From positions 1-20,290 of IMG/VR virus record IMGVR_UViG_3300048010_000543: a stretch of 20,290 nt of DNA; one strand, given 5' to 3'. The position numbers and the translations under genes are program-made. The notes beneath the pieces were generated by a model. It did not search any database and was not told where the DNA came from. It was given only the letters and a program-made list of their open reading frames with translations. Each line of letters begins with the position of its first letter. The first letter of the stretch is position 1. This stretch comes from a virus. Positions 11,092-17,435 of the stretch are shown here, one piece after another.

Positions 11092-11107
11092 TAAGTCAAA
11101 GGACTTA
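11092..11107. repeat. Inverted repeat at the start point of promoter P5
   Basis: TAAGTC and GACTTA around AAAG (+ strand) form a 6-bp hairpin. It covers the predicted start of the P5 transcript, so it may be an operator or a 5' mRNA stem-loop. It is unrelated in sequence to the GATC palindromes of P1 to P3. Confidence 0.4.
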
Positions 11108-11111
11108 ACTT

Positions 11112-11140
11112 ATTATATCATATTAAAATACAAATGTCAA
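11112..11140 (-). promoter_or_regulatory. Consensus sigma70 promoter P5 (leftward)
   Basis: TTGACA (11135-11140) and TATAAT (11112-11117) on the minus strand with a 17-bp spacer: both hexamers and the spacing are perfect. It drives the peroxiredoxin gene at 11057 with a leader of about 48 bases. Confidence 0.93.
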
Positions 11141-11144
11141 ATAA

Positions 11145-11567
11145 TTATCGACAACCAAATTGTTGATAATCAATAATATCGGACACGCTCACTTGTCCAA
11201 TATCTACAAAAGCGGCATTTGATGATTTGAATTTACCAACAACACGGAGTGTGATGTTGCCATTATTATTATATAGTGTTCTTACAACATATTTCCAAAC
11301 CTTGTCTTTCATTGCACGACCGCATCGAGCAAGGTCAAGATTAACACTCATATCTAAAATTCGAAATGTTACTTCATTATCTACCGATATACGAAAAACT
11401 TGAGGATCAAGGACGCCTGTTTGACTCTCAGGAATTTTAAATGTACAGTAGCCCATGATAAAACAATTTGTTGCATATGTCTTTGTAATGATTTGGCGAT
11501 CAACAAGAGCATATGTTAATTGATATGGTAATACTATTAACGCAAATAATAAAAATAATTTCTTCAT
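11145..11567 (-). CDS. Secreted or periplasmic hypothetical protein, 140 aa
   Basis: A 140-residue protein with a clear signal peptide: MKK, a hydrophobic core (LFLLFALIVLPYQLT) and likely cleavage after TYA (about residue 20). The mature part is strand-rich (NEVTFRILDMSV, GNITLRVVGKF) and has four cysteines (NCF, YCTF, ARCG, FGCR), which could form two disulfides in the periplasm. No lipobox is present. It follows the TRAP substrate-binding gene by eight bases and ends just before promoter P5. The family is not recognised. Its position suggests it works with, or is exported alongside, the binding protein. Confidence 0.7.
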   Translation of the reverse strand: MKKLFLLFALIVLPYQLTYALVDRQIITKTYATNCFIMGYCTFKIPESQTGVLDPQVFRISVDNEVTFRILDMSVNLDLARCGRAMKDKVWKYVVRTLYNNNGNITLRVVGKFKSSNAAFVDIGQVSVSDIIDYQQFGCR

Positions 11568-11575
11568 AACTCTAT

Positions 11576-12625
11576 TTACTTAGATGAATGTTTAGCAATT
11601 AATCGACGAGCTTTCGTGACTAATGCTTTACCATCAATACCTTCACTCTCAACTTCTTGAATCCATTTTTGAACAACAGGTTCAAGTTTGACACGAAAGG
11701 CTTCCGTTTCTTCTTCAGTCAAAACAATATGTTCTTTTCGAAATATCTTCATCAAGTCAATACCTCTTTGTTCATCATCTTTCCACATCTGACCAATTTC
11801 TCTCAGAAACTTTTCTCCAGATGCTTGACGAAACGCTTTTTGGATGTCGGGAGACAAACTGTTCCACTTATCTTTGTTCATTGAAACTTGAAAGACAACA
11901 CTTCCAAATCTTGTCTGATTGTGACCTTCTGTAAAATGTGAAACATGCTGCTCAAGTTTCAGCAAAGGATTCACATTGAAAGGAATGAACACAATCGTTG
12001 CTGTTCTTCTTTGAAGTGTTTGTGGAATTAAGTTGACGGGAACACTCACTGGCACTCCTTTTAACTCATCAATCACCCAAACACCTGTTCGGCTGGGAAT
12101 GCGAGTTCTTTTGCCACGAAAGTCTTCTGGTTTGCGAACAGGAAATCCTTTTGATTGAATTGCTTGACCTTGATGAACATGTAGAAACATCACTTCAAGA
12201 TTTTGGCGGTCATAATCTTGTTTCAATTCACTGTCAAACATCTCTTTCATTGCTAAATTTGTAGCAATCGGATCATTTGTGTGAACAAATGGCAACTCAA
12301 AGACTTCTGAACTTTGAAAATCTTTACCACTATATCCATTGATTGTCCAAACAAGGTCGGCGATTTTACCTTCACCTGCTTGTTTTGCCAAATCGCCTGG
12401 TTTTCCACCAAGTCTCATGCCCGGAACAATTACAATGTTTACTTTGTCTTTGCTCAATCTCTCAACTTCTCTTGCCCAAGGCTCAAGCATTTTTGTTTGT
12501 GCCGGTTCTTTTGGTGAAAAGAAGTGATGTAGCATGAGCTTGATTGGTTCATGACTACCTGCCAATACATTGTCAGGTATAAAAATGTATACCAGCAACA
12601 TTAACGATACAATTAAGTATTTCAT
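11576..12625 (-). CDS. TRAP transporter substrate-binding protein (DctP family)
   Basis: The best start is ATG 12625 (MKYLIVSLMLLVYIF), directly behind AAAGGA; a longer frame to 12709 would overlap the previous gene and bury the signal peptide. The 349-residue protein has a signal peptide cleaved near NVLA/GS. The mature domain shows DctP features: a LEPWAREVERLSKDKVNIVI strand region, GKIADLVWTINGYS, ELPFVHTNDP, and the ligand-binding segment FRGKRTRIPSRTG followed by VPVSVPVNLIPQTLQRR. DctP proteins bind organic acids or similar solutes in the periplasm and deliver them to a DctQM permease. No permease gene is in the window, so it would need the host's. The usual LQ.G..DG segment reads LQRRTATIVF, an unusual variation. 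Confidence 0.9.
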   Translation of the reverse strand: MKYLIVSLMLLVYIFIPDNVLAGSHEPIKLMLHHFFSPKEPAQTKMLEPWAREVERLSKDKVNIVIVPGMRLGGKPGDLAKQAGEGKIADLVWTINGYSGKDFQSSEVFELPFVHTNDPIATNLAMKEMFDSELKQDYDRQNLEVMFLHVHQGQAIQSKGFPVRKPEDFRGKRTRIPSRTGVWVIDELKGVPVSVPVNLIPQTLQRRTATIVFIPFNVNPLLKLEQHVSHFTEGHNQTRFGSVVFQVSMNKDKWNSLSPDIQKAFRQASGEKFLREIGQMWKDDEQRGIDLMKIFRKEHIVLTEEETEAFRVKLEPVVQKWIQEVESEGIDGKALVTKARRLIAKHSSK

Positions 12626-12629
12626 TTTT

Positions 12630-12842
12630 TTATCCTTTTCGTTCGGGTAGGCCCTTGTGTTTTGTCTTTGCGAAGTCTTTGGCGTCTGATTTTTTAATGC
12701 TCTTTGCAATCTTCTTCACTTCATCTGGTGGGTCCTTTAGCTTACCTTTTTGATAAGCATGGACCATACCAAATAAACGTTGTTGTGATTTTGAAAGAGC
12801 CTTCTCTTCGATATAATGAATAAAATCATTAAATGATTTCAT
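12630..12842 (-). CDS. DUF3008-like small protein with capsid-targeting-like leader
   Basis: A 70-residue basic protein. Residues 1-13 (MKSFNDFIHYIEE) match a leader shared with the next two genes upstream and end in I-E-E, fitting the (I/L)-x-E cleavage rule of T4 prohead protease gp21. The remaining part, from SKSQQRLFGMVHAYQKGK through EVKKIAKSI to DAKDFAKTKHKGLPER, matches the DUF3008 pattern as I know it, found in phages and bacteria. In T4 such leaders (for example MKTYQEFIAE of internal proteins) direct proteins into the prohead and are then cut off. The mature protein would be a small basic packaged protein. Transcription probably starts at the late promoter at 13349. The stop lies four bases before the TRAP-protein ATG. 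Confidence 0.75.
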   Translation of the reverse strand: MKSFNDFIHYIEEKALSKSQQRLFGMVHAYQKGKLKDPPDEVKKIAKSIKKSDAKDFAKTKHKGLPERKG

Positions 12843-13106
12843 TTATTTCGAAAGTCCTAGTTCAACACGTTTTTTCATACCATCGATTTCTTTTGACGGA
12901 ATTTCGGGATGTGACCTTTTGTAGATGTCTAATTGCAAATTAGCCCATGCTTCTGCACGGTCTGTATCTTGCATTTTCTTAGCCTTTTCAAGTATCTTTT
13001 TGACCAGTTGCATTTGATTTGGTCTTAGATCTGGTCCATCTTTTTGTAAAGAAAGTAAGCTAAATTTTTCTTCAAGTTGTTGCTTAAACTGTTTAAAAGA
13101 TATCAT
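12843..13106 (-). CDS. Small basic protein with capsid-targeting-like leader, 87 aa
   Basis: An 87-residue protein whose first 13 residues (MISFKQFKQQLEE) align without gaps to the leaders of both neighbours: Phe4, Phe7, Leu11 and Glu13 are the shared positions, and L-E-E fits the gp21-type cleavage rule. The rest is charged and helical (PNQMQLVKKILEKAKKMQ, then AWANLQLDIYKRSHPE). The ATG overlaps the upstream stop (ATGA) and the gene abuts the next ATG, so the three leader genes form one unit. The mature sequence belongs to no family I know. Packaging into the head is inferred from the leader only. Confidence 0.7.
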   Translation of the reverse strand: MISFKQFKQQLEEKFSLLSLQKDGPDLRPNQMQLVKKILEKAKKMQDTDRAEAWANLQLDIYKRSHPEIPSKEIDGMKKRVELGLSK

Positions 13107-13306
13107 CTTCCATATCTATGCATAGGGTTATCATCACCGTCGAGGTCCATGCTTAGGCGTGAACTACCAGTTTTCTTTAGAATTTTTTCAGCACGTTCTC
13201 TTTTCTTTTCTTTTGCCAATTCTTCTTTACTTGGTTCTGCCTTTGCGCCTAAACGATCAAAAACGCCCTCAAATATTTCTTCTTTGAACTCTTTAAATGT
13301 CTTCAT
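13103..13306 (-). CDS. Small charged protein with capsid-targeting-like leader, 67 aa
   Basis: A 67-residue protein opening MKTFKEFKEEIFE followed by GVFDRLG. The first ten residues resemble the T4 internal-protein leader (MKTYQEFIAE), and I-F-E before Gly14 is a good gp21-type cleavage site. The remainder is highly charged (PSKEELAKEKKRERAEKILK) and ends with SMDLDGDDNPMHRYGR. It is the first gene after the TATAAATA motif at 13349-13356, about 43 bases upstream. Together with the two following genes it forms a late-type unit. Function unknown; a head-packaged protein is the best inference. Confidence 0.7.
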   Translation of the reverse strand: MKTFKEFKEEIFEGVFDRLGAKAEPSKEELAKEKKRERAEKILKKTGSSRLSMDLDGDDNPMHRYGR

Positions 13307-13348
13307 TTGAAATCTTAGTATAATTGATAAAGTTATATAATTATGGTA

Positions 13349-13356
13349 TATTTATA
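13349..13356 (-). promoter_or_regulatory. T4-type late promoter (TATAAATA, leftward)
   Basis: TATAAATA on the minus strand is an exact match to the T4 late -10 consensus. A second overlapping match, GATAAATA, is at 13355-13362. The gene at 13306 begins about 43 bases further on. The gap of 54 bases between genes holds nothing else. Confidence 0.65.
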
Positions 13357-13360
13357 TTTA

Positions 13361-14185
13361 TCAAATAAAATTTAAACTAAAGCTATTCATTAAATAAAAA
13401 CGACCGTTTTTTTCAAACTCTTCCACAGGTGTGCTTGCTTTGTATTTCGAAACACGATGTGGTGTGTTCGCTGGATATATAAATGCTGAGTTTTTTTGTC
13501 CTGGTGATGTCATAATTTCTGTATATGAATCTTGCCAATCATTTCGTGTTTCAAGATTTATAAAATTAAAACGTCCAAGCATTTTTTCAAGTTCTACCTT
13601 TGAGTTTTGTCTGCGATCTTTTTCAGTAGTATTATAAAGAGAAGTTCCAAATCCATCATTCATGTATACAAGCATAACAAAAGGTATAGATCTGTCTTGA
13701 GGTATTGGTTGATTTAAATCAAACATACCTCCAGCTTCGTCATCTTGATGTGGTTGCATTTCAATATAATGCATATCATACCAAGCTTTTGTGAAAAATG
13801 ATGATGTAAAATGAAACTCTTGATTTCTTTTTTCGTGATGTGCTACAAGGTCATTTGGTAAATCAGTAACTTCTGTTACAAACGATGCCACATGACTAGT
13901 ATAGTCACCTGGTAATTGCCAATGAGATCGATATAAGTATGCGGCATTATTTAAGTTTTTATTATAAGTATATGGAATTCTACAAACAAAATCATATACA
14001 GTATCAAAATTTAAAAATATATCTTTTACATGCCAACAAAAATTGCCATATTTTGTAACTCTATCACCTACATCATGCATATTCAACAAAAATGCTGTTT
14101 CGCAATATGTCAGTGGTAAAGGATATGGTGCCAATTCTTTATTTAAATCCGAGTCTTTCTCCATAACTAAATCTAATTCTTCCAT
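13361..14185 (-). CDS. DUF6445-like 2OG-Fe(II) oxygenase-type protein, copy 1
   Basis: A 274-residue protein starting at ATG 14185 with GAGG upstream. Iron-ligand-like residues are His146 and Asp148 in QPHQDDE and a distal His243 in NTPHRVSKYK; Arg262 in KNGRFYLMN would bind the 2-oxoglutarate. Other conserved parts are IPYTYNK (70-76), AAYLYRS (81-87), FTKAWYDMHY (131-140) and VYMNDGFGTSLY (173-184). These match DUF6445 as I know it, a family with the jelly-roll oxygenase layout. It is a diverged tandem copy of the next gene upstream, with all the motifs shared. The substrate is unknown; phage relatives could modify a protein or small molecule during infection. Confidence 0.78.
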   Translation of the reverse strand: MEELDLVMEKDSDLNKELAPYPLPLTYCETAFLLNMHDVGDRVTKYGNFCWHVKDIFLNFDTVYDFVCRIPYTYNKNLNNAAYLYRSHWQLPGDYTSHVASFVTEVTDLPNDLVAHHEKRNQEFHFTSSFFTKAWYDMHYIEMQPHQDDEAGGMFDLNQPIPQDRSIPFVMLVYMNDGFGTSLYNTTEKDRRQNSKVELEKMLGRFNFINLETRNDWQDSYTEIMTSPGQKNSAFIYPANTPHRVSKYKASTPVEEFEKNGRFYLMNSFSLNFI

Positions 14186-14189
14186 AATA

Positions 14190-15029
14190 TCACCTCTTAA
14201 ATATATGTGTTAACATAAAGTAAAACCTACCTTCTTTTTCGAATTCACTATAATCAATTCCTTGTTTATAATTTGATACTTTATGTGGACAACTCATTGG
14301 ATAAATTAACATTCGGTTTGGCTTACCTTCAATTGTTAATATCTCATCATAAAATTCTTTATAACCTAATTCATGTTCAAAAGCAATACAACTAAATGTT
14401 TTTGAAGCTGAATAATGTTCGATATCTTTTCGAGTTTTTTTATAGGCGTATAAAGAAGTACCAGGCCCATCATTAAGATAGACAATCATAACATAGAATT
14501 GTTCTTTCTCTTTACTAAGTATATAGTCACGAGGATCAACAGGTTTTAAATGATCGGCATCTTGATGTGGATCCATCATCATAAAATGTAAATCATACCA
14601 ATCTTTTGTAAAATAAGAAAATGTAGAATCTAAAACAATTGGGTAATCTTCCTTATTTTCAGTAACAAGATCTGAAATTTCTTTTGATTTTCTCGGACAA
14701 ATACCTACATCAGTTTGAAACAATTCACTAAAGAAGTCTATATATTGTTCAGCAATTGTATGTTCGATATGAATTGGACTACGATAAAGATATGCAGAAA
14801 AATTCAATCCGAATTTATCGTATGTGTAGGGAATTTTCTTAGAGAGGTTTTGAATATTTTCGAAGTCAAGAAAGAAATCATCAATTACAAAAACATGTTC
14901 TCCATATTGTGTGGTTCTTTCATCAACATGCTCACGATTGATTGTGAAAATACTTGAATGATATGTTGTAATTGATGGTAAAACTTTCTTTTGCTCACTA
15001 TCGCTGAGTACATTAAATTCTTTTTTCAT
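14190..15029 (-). CDS. DUF6445-like 2OG-Fe(II) oxygenase-type protein, copy 2
   Basis: A 279-residue paralogue of the gene to its left. The same motifs occur in order: IPYTYDK (66-72), SAYLYRS (78-84), FTKDWYDLHF (140-149), DPHQDAD with His155 and Asp157, VYLNDGPGTSLY (183-194), CPHKVSNYK with His249, and EKEGRFYFM with Arg268. All putative iron and co-substrate residues are therefore kept in both copies, which argues that both are active and have separate substrates. The start at 15029 is three bases from the stop of the upstream gene, and four bases separate it from copy 1. The large divergence outside the motifs suggests an old duplication or two separate acquisitions. Confidence 0.78.
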   Translation of the reverse strand: MKKEFNVLSDSEQKKVLPSITTYHSSIFTINREHVDERTTQYGEHVFVIDDFFLDFENIQNLSKKIPYTYDKFGLNFSAYLYRSPIHIEHTIAEQYIDFFSELFQTDVGICPRKSKEISDLVTENKEDYPIVLDSTFSYFTKDWYDLHFMMMDPHQDADHLKPVDPRDYILSKEKEQFYVMIVYLNDGPGTSLYAYKKTRKDIEHYSASKTFSCIAFEHELGYKEFYDEILTIEGKPNRMLIYPMSCPHKVSNYKQGIDYSEFEKEGRFYFMLTHIFKR

Positions 15030-15032
15030 ACT

Positions 15033-15758
15033 TTACGGGAATAATGTTCCTGGTCCTCCGCCACTTCGTATTGCTCCAAAGACATCTTCAACACTTGATT
15101 CAACATTTGTCAAACGAAGATTTTGGTCGGAAACAGTTGTTTTAAGTTCAAGTTGATTCTTTTCAAATGTATCAACTCTATCTTTAAGAGTAGTTGAAGC
15201 ACCATCAATAACAAAAAAGTTTCGTTCATATTCACGTTGTTTTTCTTGTAGTCCTTCAACTGCTGTACTTAGTACAGGTACAGTATCAAGTTTTTGCTGC
15301 ATGTCGAACAAAGCATTCCATGTCGAGCCAACACCACCAGCAAACAGCACGCCAGCAGCAGCACCAATATATTTTGTTACGTTTGATTTCTTGACAGTAT
15401 TATTATCAAGAGCGTTAACAGTCCCTCGAATTCGTTCAATAGACTCAAAAATACGAGCCTTTTCACGATCAACAATTTCGCCAACTTTGGGAAGAATTGT
15501 TCGATAGAAGAATGAATCAAATTTTCGATGATAATGTTCTTCATCAAATACATGATTCTTTACTTCATTGATTTCTTGTACTGAATTATTCAGCTTGATT
15601 TCAAGCTCACTCAGCCGTTGCAAGTCCTTTGTTTCATAACTTGCCAACCACTGATAAAATTCTTCTTTTGTTAAATTATGTTTTTGATTTTGCATAAAAT
15701 AATCATTCACAAATTTATATAATTCATCGGGACCTTTTATAGTAGGACCGTCAGCCAT
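15033..15758 (-). CDS. Coiled-coil protein with one central hydrophobic segment, 241 aa
   Basis: A 241-residue protein from ATG 15758 (GAG eight bases upstream). Residues about 45-70 (LQRLSELEIKLNNSVQEINE) and 160-225 form coiled coils. The centre, about 130-150 (YIGAAAGVLFAGGVGSTWNAL), is a glycine-rich hydrophobic segment that could cross a membrane or form a helical hairpin. The C-terminus ends in a Gly/Pro-rich GGGPGTLFP. It could be a membrane-anchored spanin-like or structural phage protein, but the hydrophobic part is short and weak. A GATAAATA motif about 48 bases upstream suggests late expression, which fits a virion or lysis role. Function unknown. Confidence 0.7.
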   Translation of the reverse strand: MADGPTIKGPDELYKFVNDYFMQNQKHNLTKEEFYQWLASYETKDLQRLSELEIKLNNSVQEINEVKNHVFDEEHYHRKFDSFFYRTILPKVGEIVDREKARIFESIERIRGTVNALDNNTVKKSNVTKYIGAAAGVLFAGGVGSTWNALFDMQQKLDTVPVLSTAVEGLQEKQREYERNFFVIDGASTTLKDRVDTFEKNQLELKTTVSDQNLRLTNVESSVEDVFGAIRSGGGPGTLFP

Positions 15759-15804
15759 TATTTGCTCAGATTAAATTGTTTAAAAAATATATAACTACAC
15801 TTAA

Positions 15805-16203
15805 TTATTTATCTTTTTTTCTGTCTTCAATATATTCTTGCATAATCTGTACAACAAGATCATTAAACGTAATGTTTTTCTTGTGTGCAAGTTTTGCTAG
15901 ACCTAAAAAAGTTTCATCTTCAAGTTCAAGTTGAATTTCAACTTCATCGGTGGTAACTTCTTTTTCTGACATAGTAGCCTCTCTTTCAACCTTTTCAAAA
16001 ATATTAATATCAGGATTTAAATTATCCTCATTTGTACTTATTAGACCTAAATCTTCTACAATAGTTGTATCCTCAAAAAACCCAAGATTTGATTGTTCAT
16101 CATAATAATCTGGGTCTTCTTCATGAACGGACGAATTTAATCTTTTCAACAGAGATTTAATCTCAATTAAATCTTTTAGTACTTCATGATCTACTGCAGA
16201 CAT
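15805..16203 (-). CDS. Ribbon-helix-helix-like phage protein with acidic N-terminal half
   Basis: The start is ATG 16203 (MSAVDHEVLKDLIEIKSLLK); GGAGG lies 12 bases upstream and the ATG follows the previous stop by one base. The 132-residue protein has a helical start (to about residue 20), a long acidic low-complexity middle (DPDYYDEQ, TTIVEDLG), and a C-terminal domain: a strand (EVEIQLELED) then FLGLAKLAHKKNITFNDLVV and QIMQEYIED. The strand plus two helices is the ribbon-helix-helix pattern of Arc/MetJ-type DNA-binding proteins. It may be a transcription regulator, a candidate to bind palindromes such as those at P1 and P3, though this is speculation. RHH-like domains also occur as dimerisation modules. 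Confidence 0.65.
   Translation of the reverse strand: MSAVDHEVLKDLIEIKSLLKRLNSSVHEEDPDYYDEQSNLGFFEDTTIVEDLGLISTNEDNLNPDINIFEKVEREATMSEKEVTTDEVEIQLELEDETFLGLAKLAHKKNITFNDLVVQIMQEYIEDRKKDK
15806..15813 (-). promoter_or_regulatory. Late-type promoter candidate (GATAAATA, leftward)
   Basis: GATAAATA on the minus strand overlaps the last codons of the gene ending at 15805 and lies about 48 bases before the ATG at 15758. Position and form match the other late candidates. Confidence 0.45.
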
Positions 16204-16204
16204 A

Positions 16205-16531
16205 TTATTCTGATTCCTCCTGCATTGCAATGTAAACATCAACAACGTCACGATGAATTAGAAAACCATTCTCCTCATCACCAACCATTACATATAAATC
16301 ATCTTCTTCTTCATCATCATAGTATTCATCGTCAACATCAACTTCATGTATTAATGAAAAAGGATGCATTTGTTCTTCACCGGCGGCACTTTTTTCCATT
16401 TCAAATGTGAGTGATAATGTTGAGCCATCTGCATAGTTGATTGTCTCAACAACTTTATTTTCATCAACCTTACCTTCCCAAGAAGAGGGCAAAAGCTCAT
16501 TTGTAATTTTAGCTATCTTAGATGAATACAT
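16205..16531 (-). CDS. Acidic hypothetical protein, 108 aa
   Basis: A 108-residue protein starting at ATG 16531. The first half is a mix of strands and a charged turn (WEGKVDENKVVETINYADG, then STLSLTFEME). The second half has a very acidic stretch (EVDVDDEYYDDEEEDDLYVM) and ends HRDVVDVYIAMQEESE. Acidic patches like this occur in DNA-mimic proteins and in phage proteins that bind host basic proteins, but the evidence is composition only. It lies between two other small phage genes with gaps of one and nine bases. No family recognised. Confidence 0.65.
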   Translation of the reverse strand: MYSSKIAKITNELLPSSWEGKVDENKVVETINYADGSTLSLTFEMEKSAAGEEQMHPFSLIHEVDVDDEYYDDEEEDDLYVMVGDEENGFLIHRDVVDVYIAMQEESE

Positions 16532-16540
16532 TCAGCACCT

Positions 16541-16774
16541 CTACTTAAAAGTTTTATAAATTTGCATGACTGCGGGAGCATTAAATACAAAATGCTCATC
16601 AACATTGACCACTTTGAGTTGATTGTTGCTCATGTTTTTCGAAACACTACTATGCTCAAAGAAGAAAACATCATCACTATTGATCGTATGTACCATCACT
16701 GGTATACTTTGGTCAGTAGTTCGTTCTTCAAGTTCAACATCAATATCAAAGCCGTAATTAATAAATGGTTTCAT
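16541..16774 (-). CDS. Hypothetical protein, 77 aa
   Basis: The start is ATG 16774 (MKPFINYGFDIDVELEE), four bases after the previous stop; a TTG at 16801 has no ribosome site. The 77-residue protein is mostly strand-like (SIPVMVHTINSDDVFFFEH, then LKVVNVDEHFVFNAP) with a short C-terminal helix (AVMQIYKTFK). It has no membrane span. It belongs to the leftward unit from P4. Function unknown. Confidence 0.6.
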   Translation of the reverse strand: MKPFINYGFDIDVELEERTTDQSIPVMVHTINSDDVFFFEHSSVSKNMSNNQLKVVNVDEHFVFNAPAVMQIYKTFK

Positions 16775-16778
16775 AAAA

Positions 16779-17348
16779 TTATTTATCGTTAGTGTTTGCA
16801 AATATAAACCATTCAGGTGGATTTCTTTTTGTCCATCTGGGTAAATTGCCGTAATTTTTTTCGCCTATGTAATAGTTGCGATAGGCGATAACTGAATCTG
16901 GATCTTTATACTGGTCGGGCATTGCCTGAGGTGGCTGTTCAAAAGGACCATCAGGAATGTTTACAGGTGGATGTTTGATATACTCGGTTAGTCTCACCTG
17001 TGATTTGTGTGGAGTATTTCCATATCGATGATTATATTCTTTACATAATTCTACAAATAGGTTGTATAGCCAATTGTAGTTTGCTTTTGTTTGACGACAC
17101 CATACTGTACAGGGATGGTTGATGTATGCAGCCTTATATACATCTCTTTCTTTTTGCTCATTTTCAAATTCATATTTTAATTTTTTGTTACCATTTTTAT
17201 TTATCTTTACAACAACTTGCTTTGCATCAAGAACACGATGAGCAGCACTTAGCATTTGACCTGTTTCTAAGATCATCTTTACTACATGCTTGTCATTGTG
17301 CATCACGGCAGCATCGGCAGGATCTTGATGTAGATAAAAAATGTTCAT
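16779..17348 (-). CDS. Conserved phage-type protein (MNIFYL...DKHVVKMILE family)
   Basis: The start is ATG 17348 behind AAGGAG; the longer frame to 17420 lacks a ribosome site and would cover promoter P4. The 189-residue protein opens MNIFYLHQDPADAA, then NDKHVVKMILETGQMLSAAH (residues 18-37), a basic insert (VVVKINKNGNKKLKY), YINHPCTVWCRQTKANYNWL (about 69-88) and a C-terminal PDSVIAYRNYYIGEK. I know this pattern from a widespread family in T4-like and other large phages. Its function is not established to my knowledge, so I name none. It is the first gene after early promoter P4 and should be expressed early. Confidence 0.8.
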   Translation of the reverse strand: MNIFYLHQDPADAAVMHNDKHVVKMILETGQMLSAAHRVLDAKQVVVKINKNGNKKLKYEFENEQKERDVYKAAYINHPCTVWCRQTKANYNWLYNLFVELCKEYNHRYGNTPHKSQVRLTEYIKHPPVNIPDGPFEQPPQAMPDQYKDPDSVIAYRNYYIGEKNYGNLPRWTKRNPPEWFIFANTNDK

Positions 17349-17375
17349 GGTTGCATCTCCTTGAAAACGTGAGAG

Positions 17376-17383
17376 AATAAATA
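17376..17383 (+). promoter_or_regulatory. Late-type promoter candidate (AATAAATA, rightward)
   Basis: AATAAATA on the + strand, about 52 bases before the ATG of the tail-tube-fold gene at 17436, the position and form of a T4-type late promoter. The predicted start point (around 17390) falls within the -10 box region of P4, which faces it. Confidence 0.55.
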
Positions 17384-17391
17384 GAGTAAAG

Positions 17392-17420
17392 ATCATATCA
17401 AACAATTCTAATTTTGTCAA
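17392..17420 (-). promoter_or_regulatory. Early sigma70-type promoter P4 (leftward)
   Basis: TTGACA (17415-17420) and TATGAT (17392-17397) on the minus strand, 17 bp apart. It shares TGATATGATCT around the -10 box and TTCTTGACA with P1 and P3, but lacks their palindrome. It drives the gene starting at 17348. Confidence 0.85.
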
Positions 17421-17435
17421 GAAATTTTTTTCAAT

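Noticed and set aside
12314-12537. Three overlapping rightward open frames inside the TRAP protein gene
   Set aside because: They lie opposite a clearly recognised gene, have no ribosome sites and no family resemblance; they are shadows of its codon pattern.
16780-16787. GATAAATA as a late promoter for the gene at 16774
   Set aside because: It is only about five bases from the ATG, leaving no room for a leader or ribosome site.
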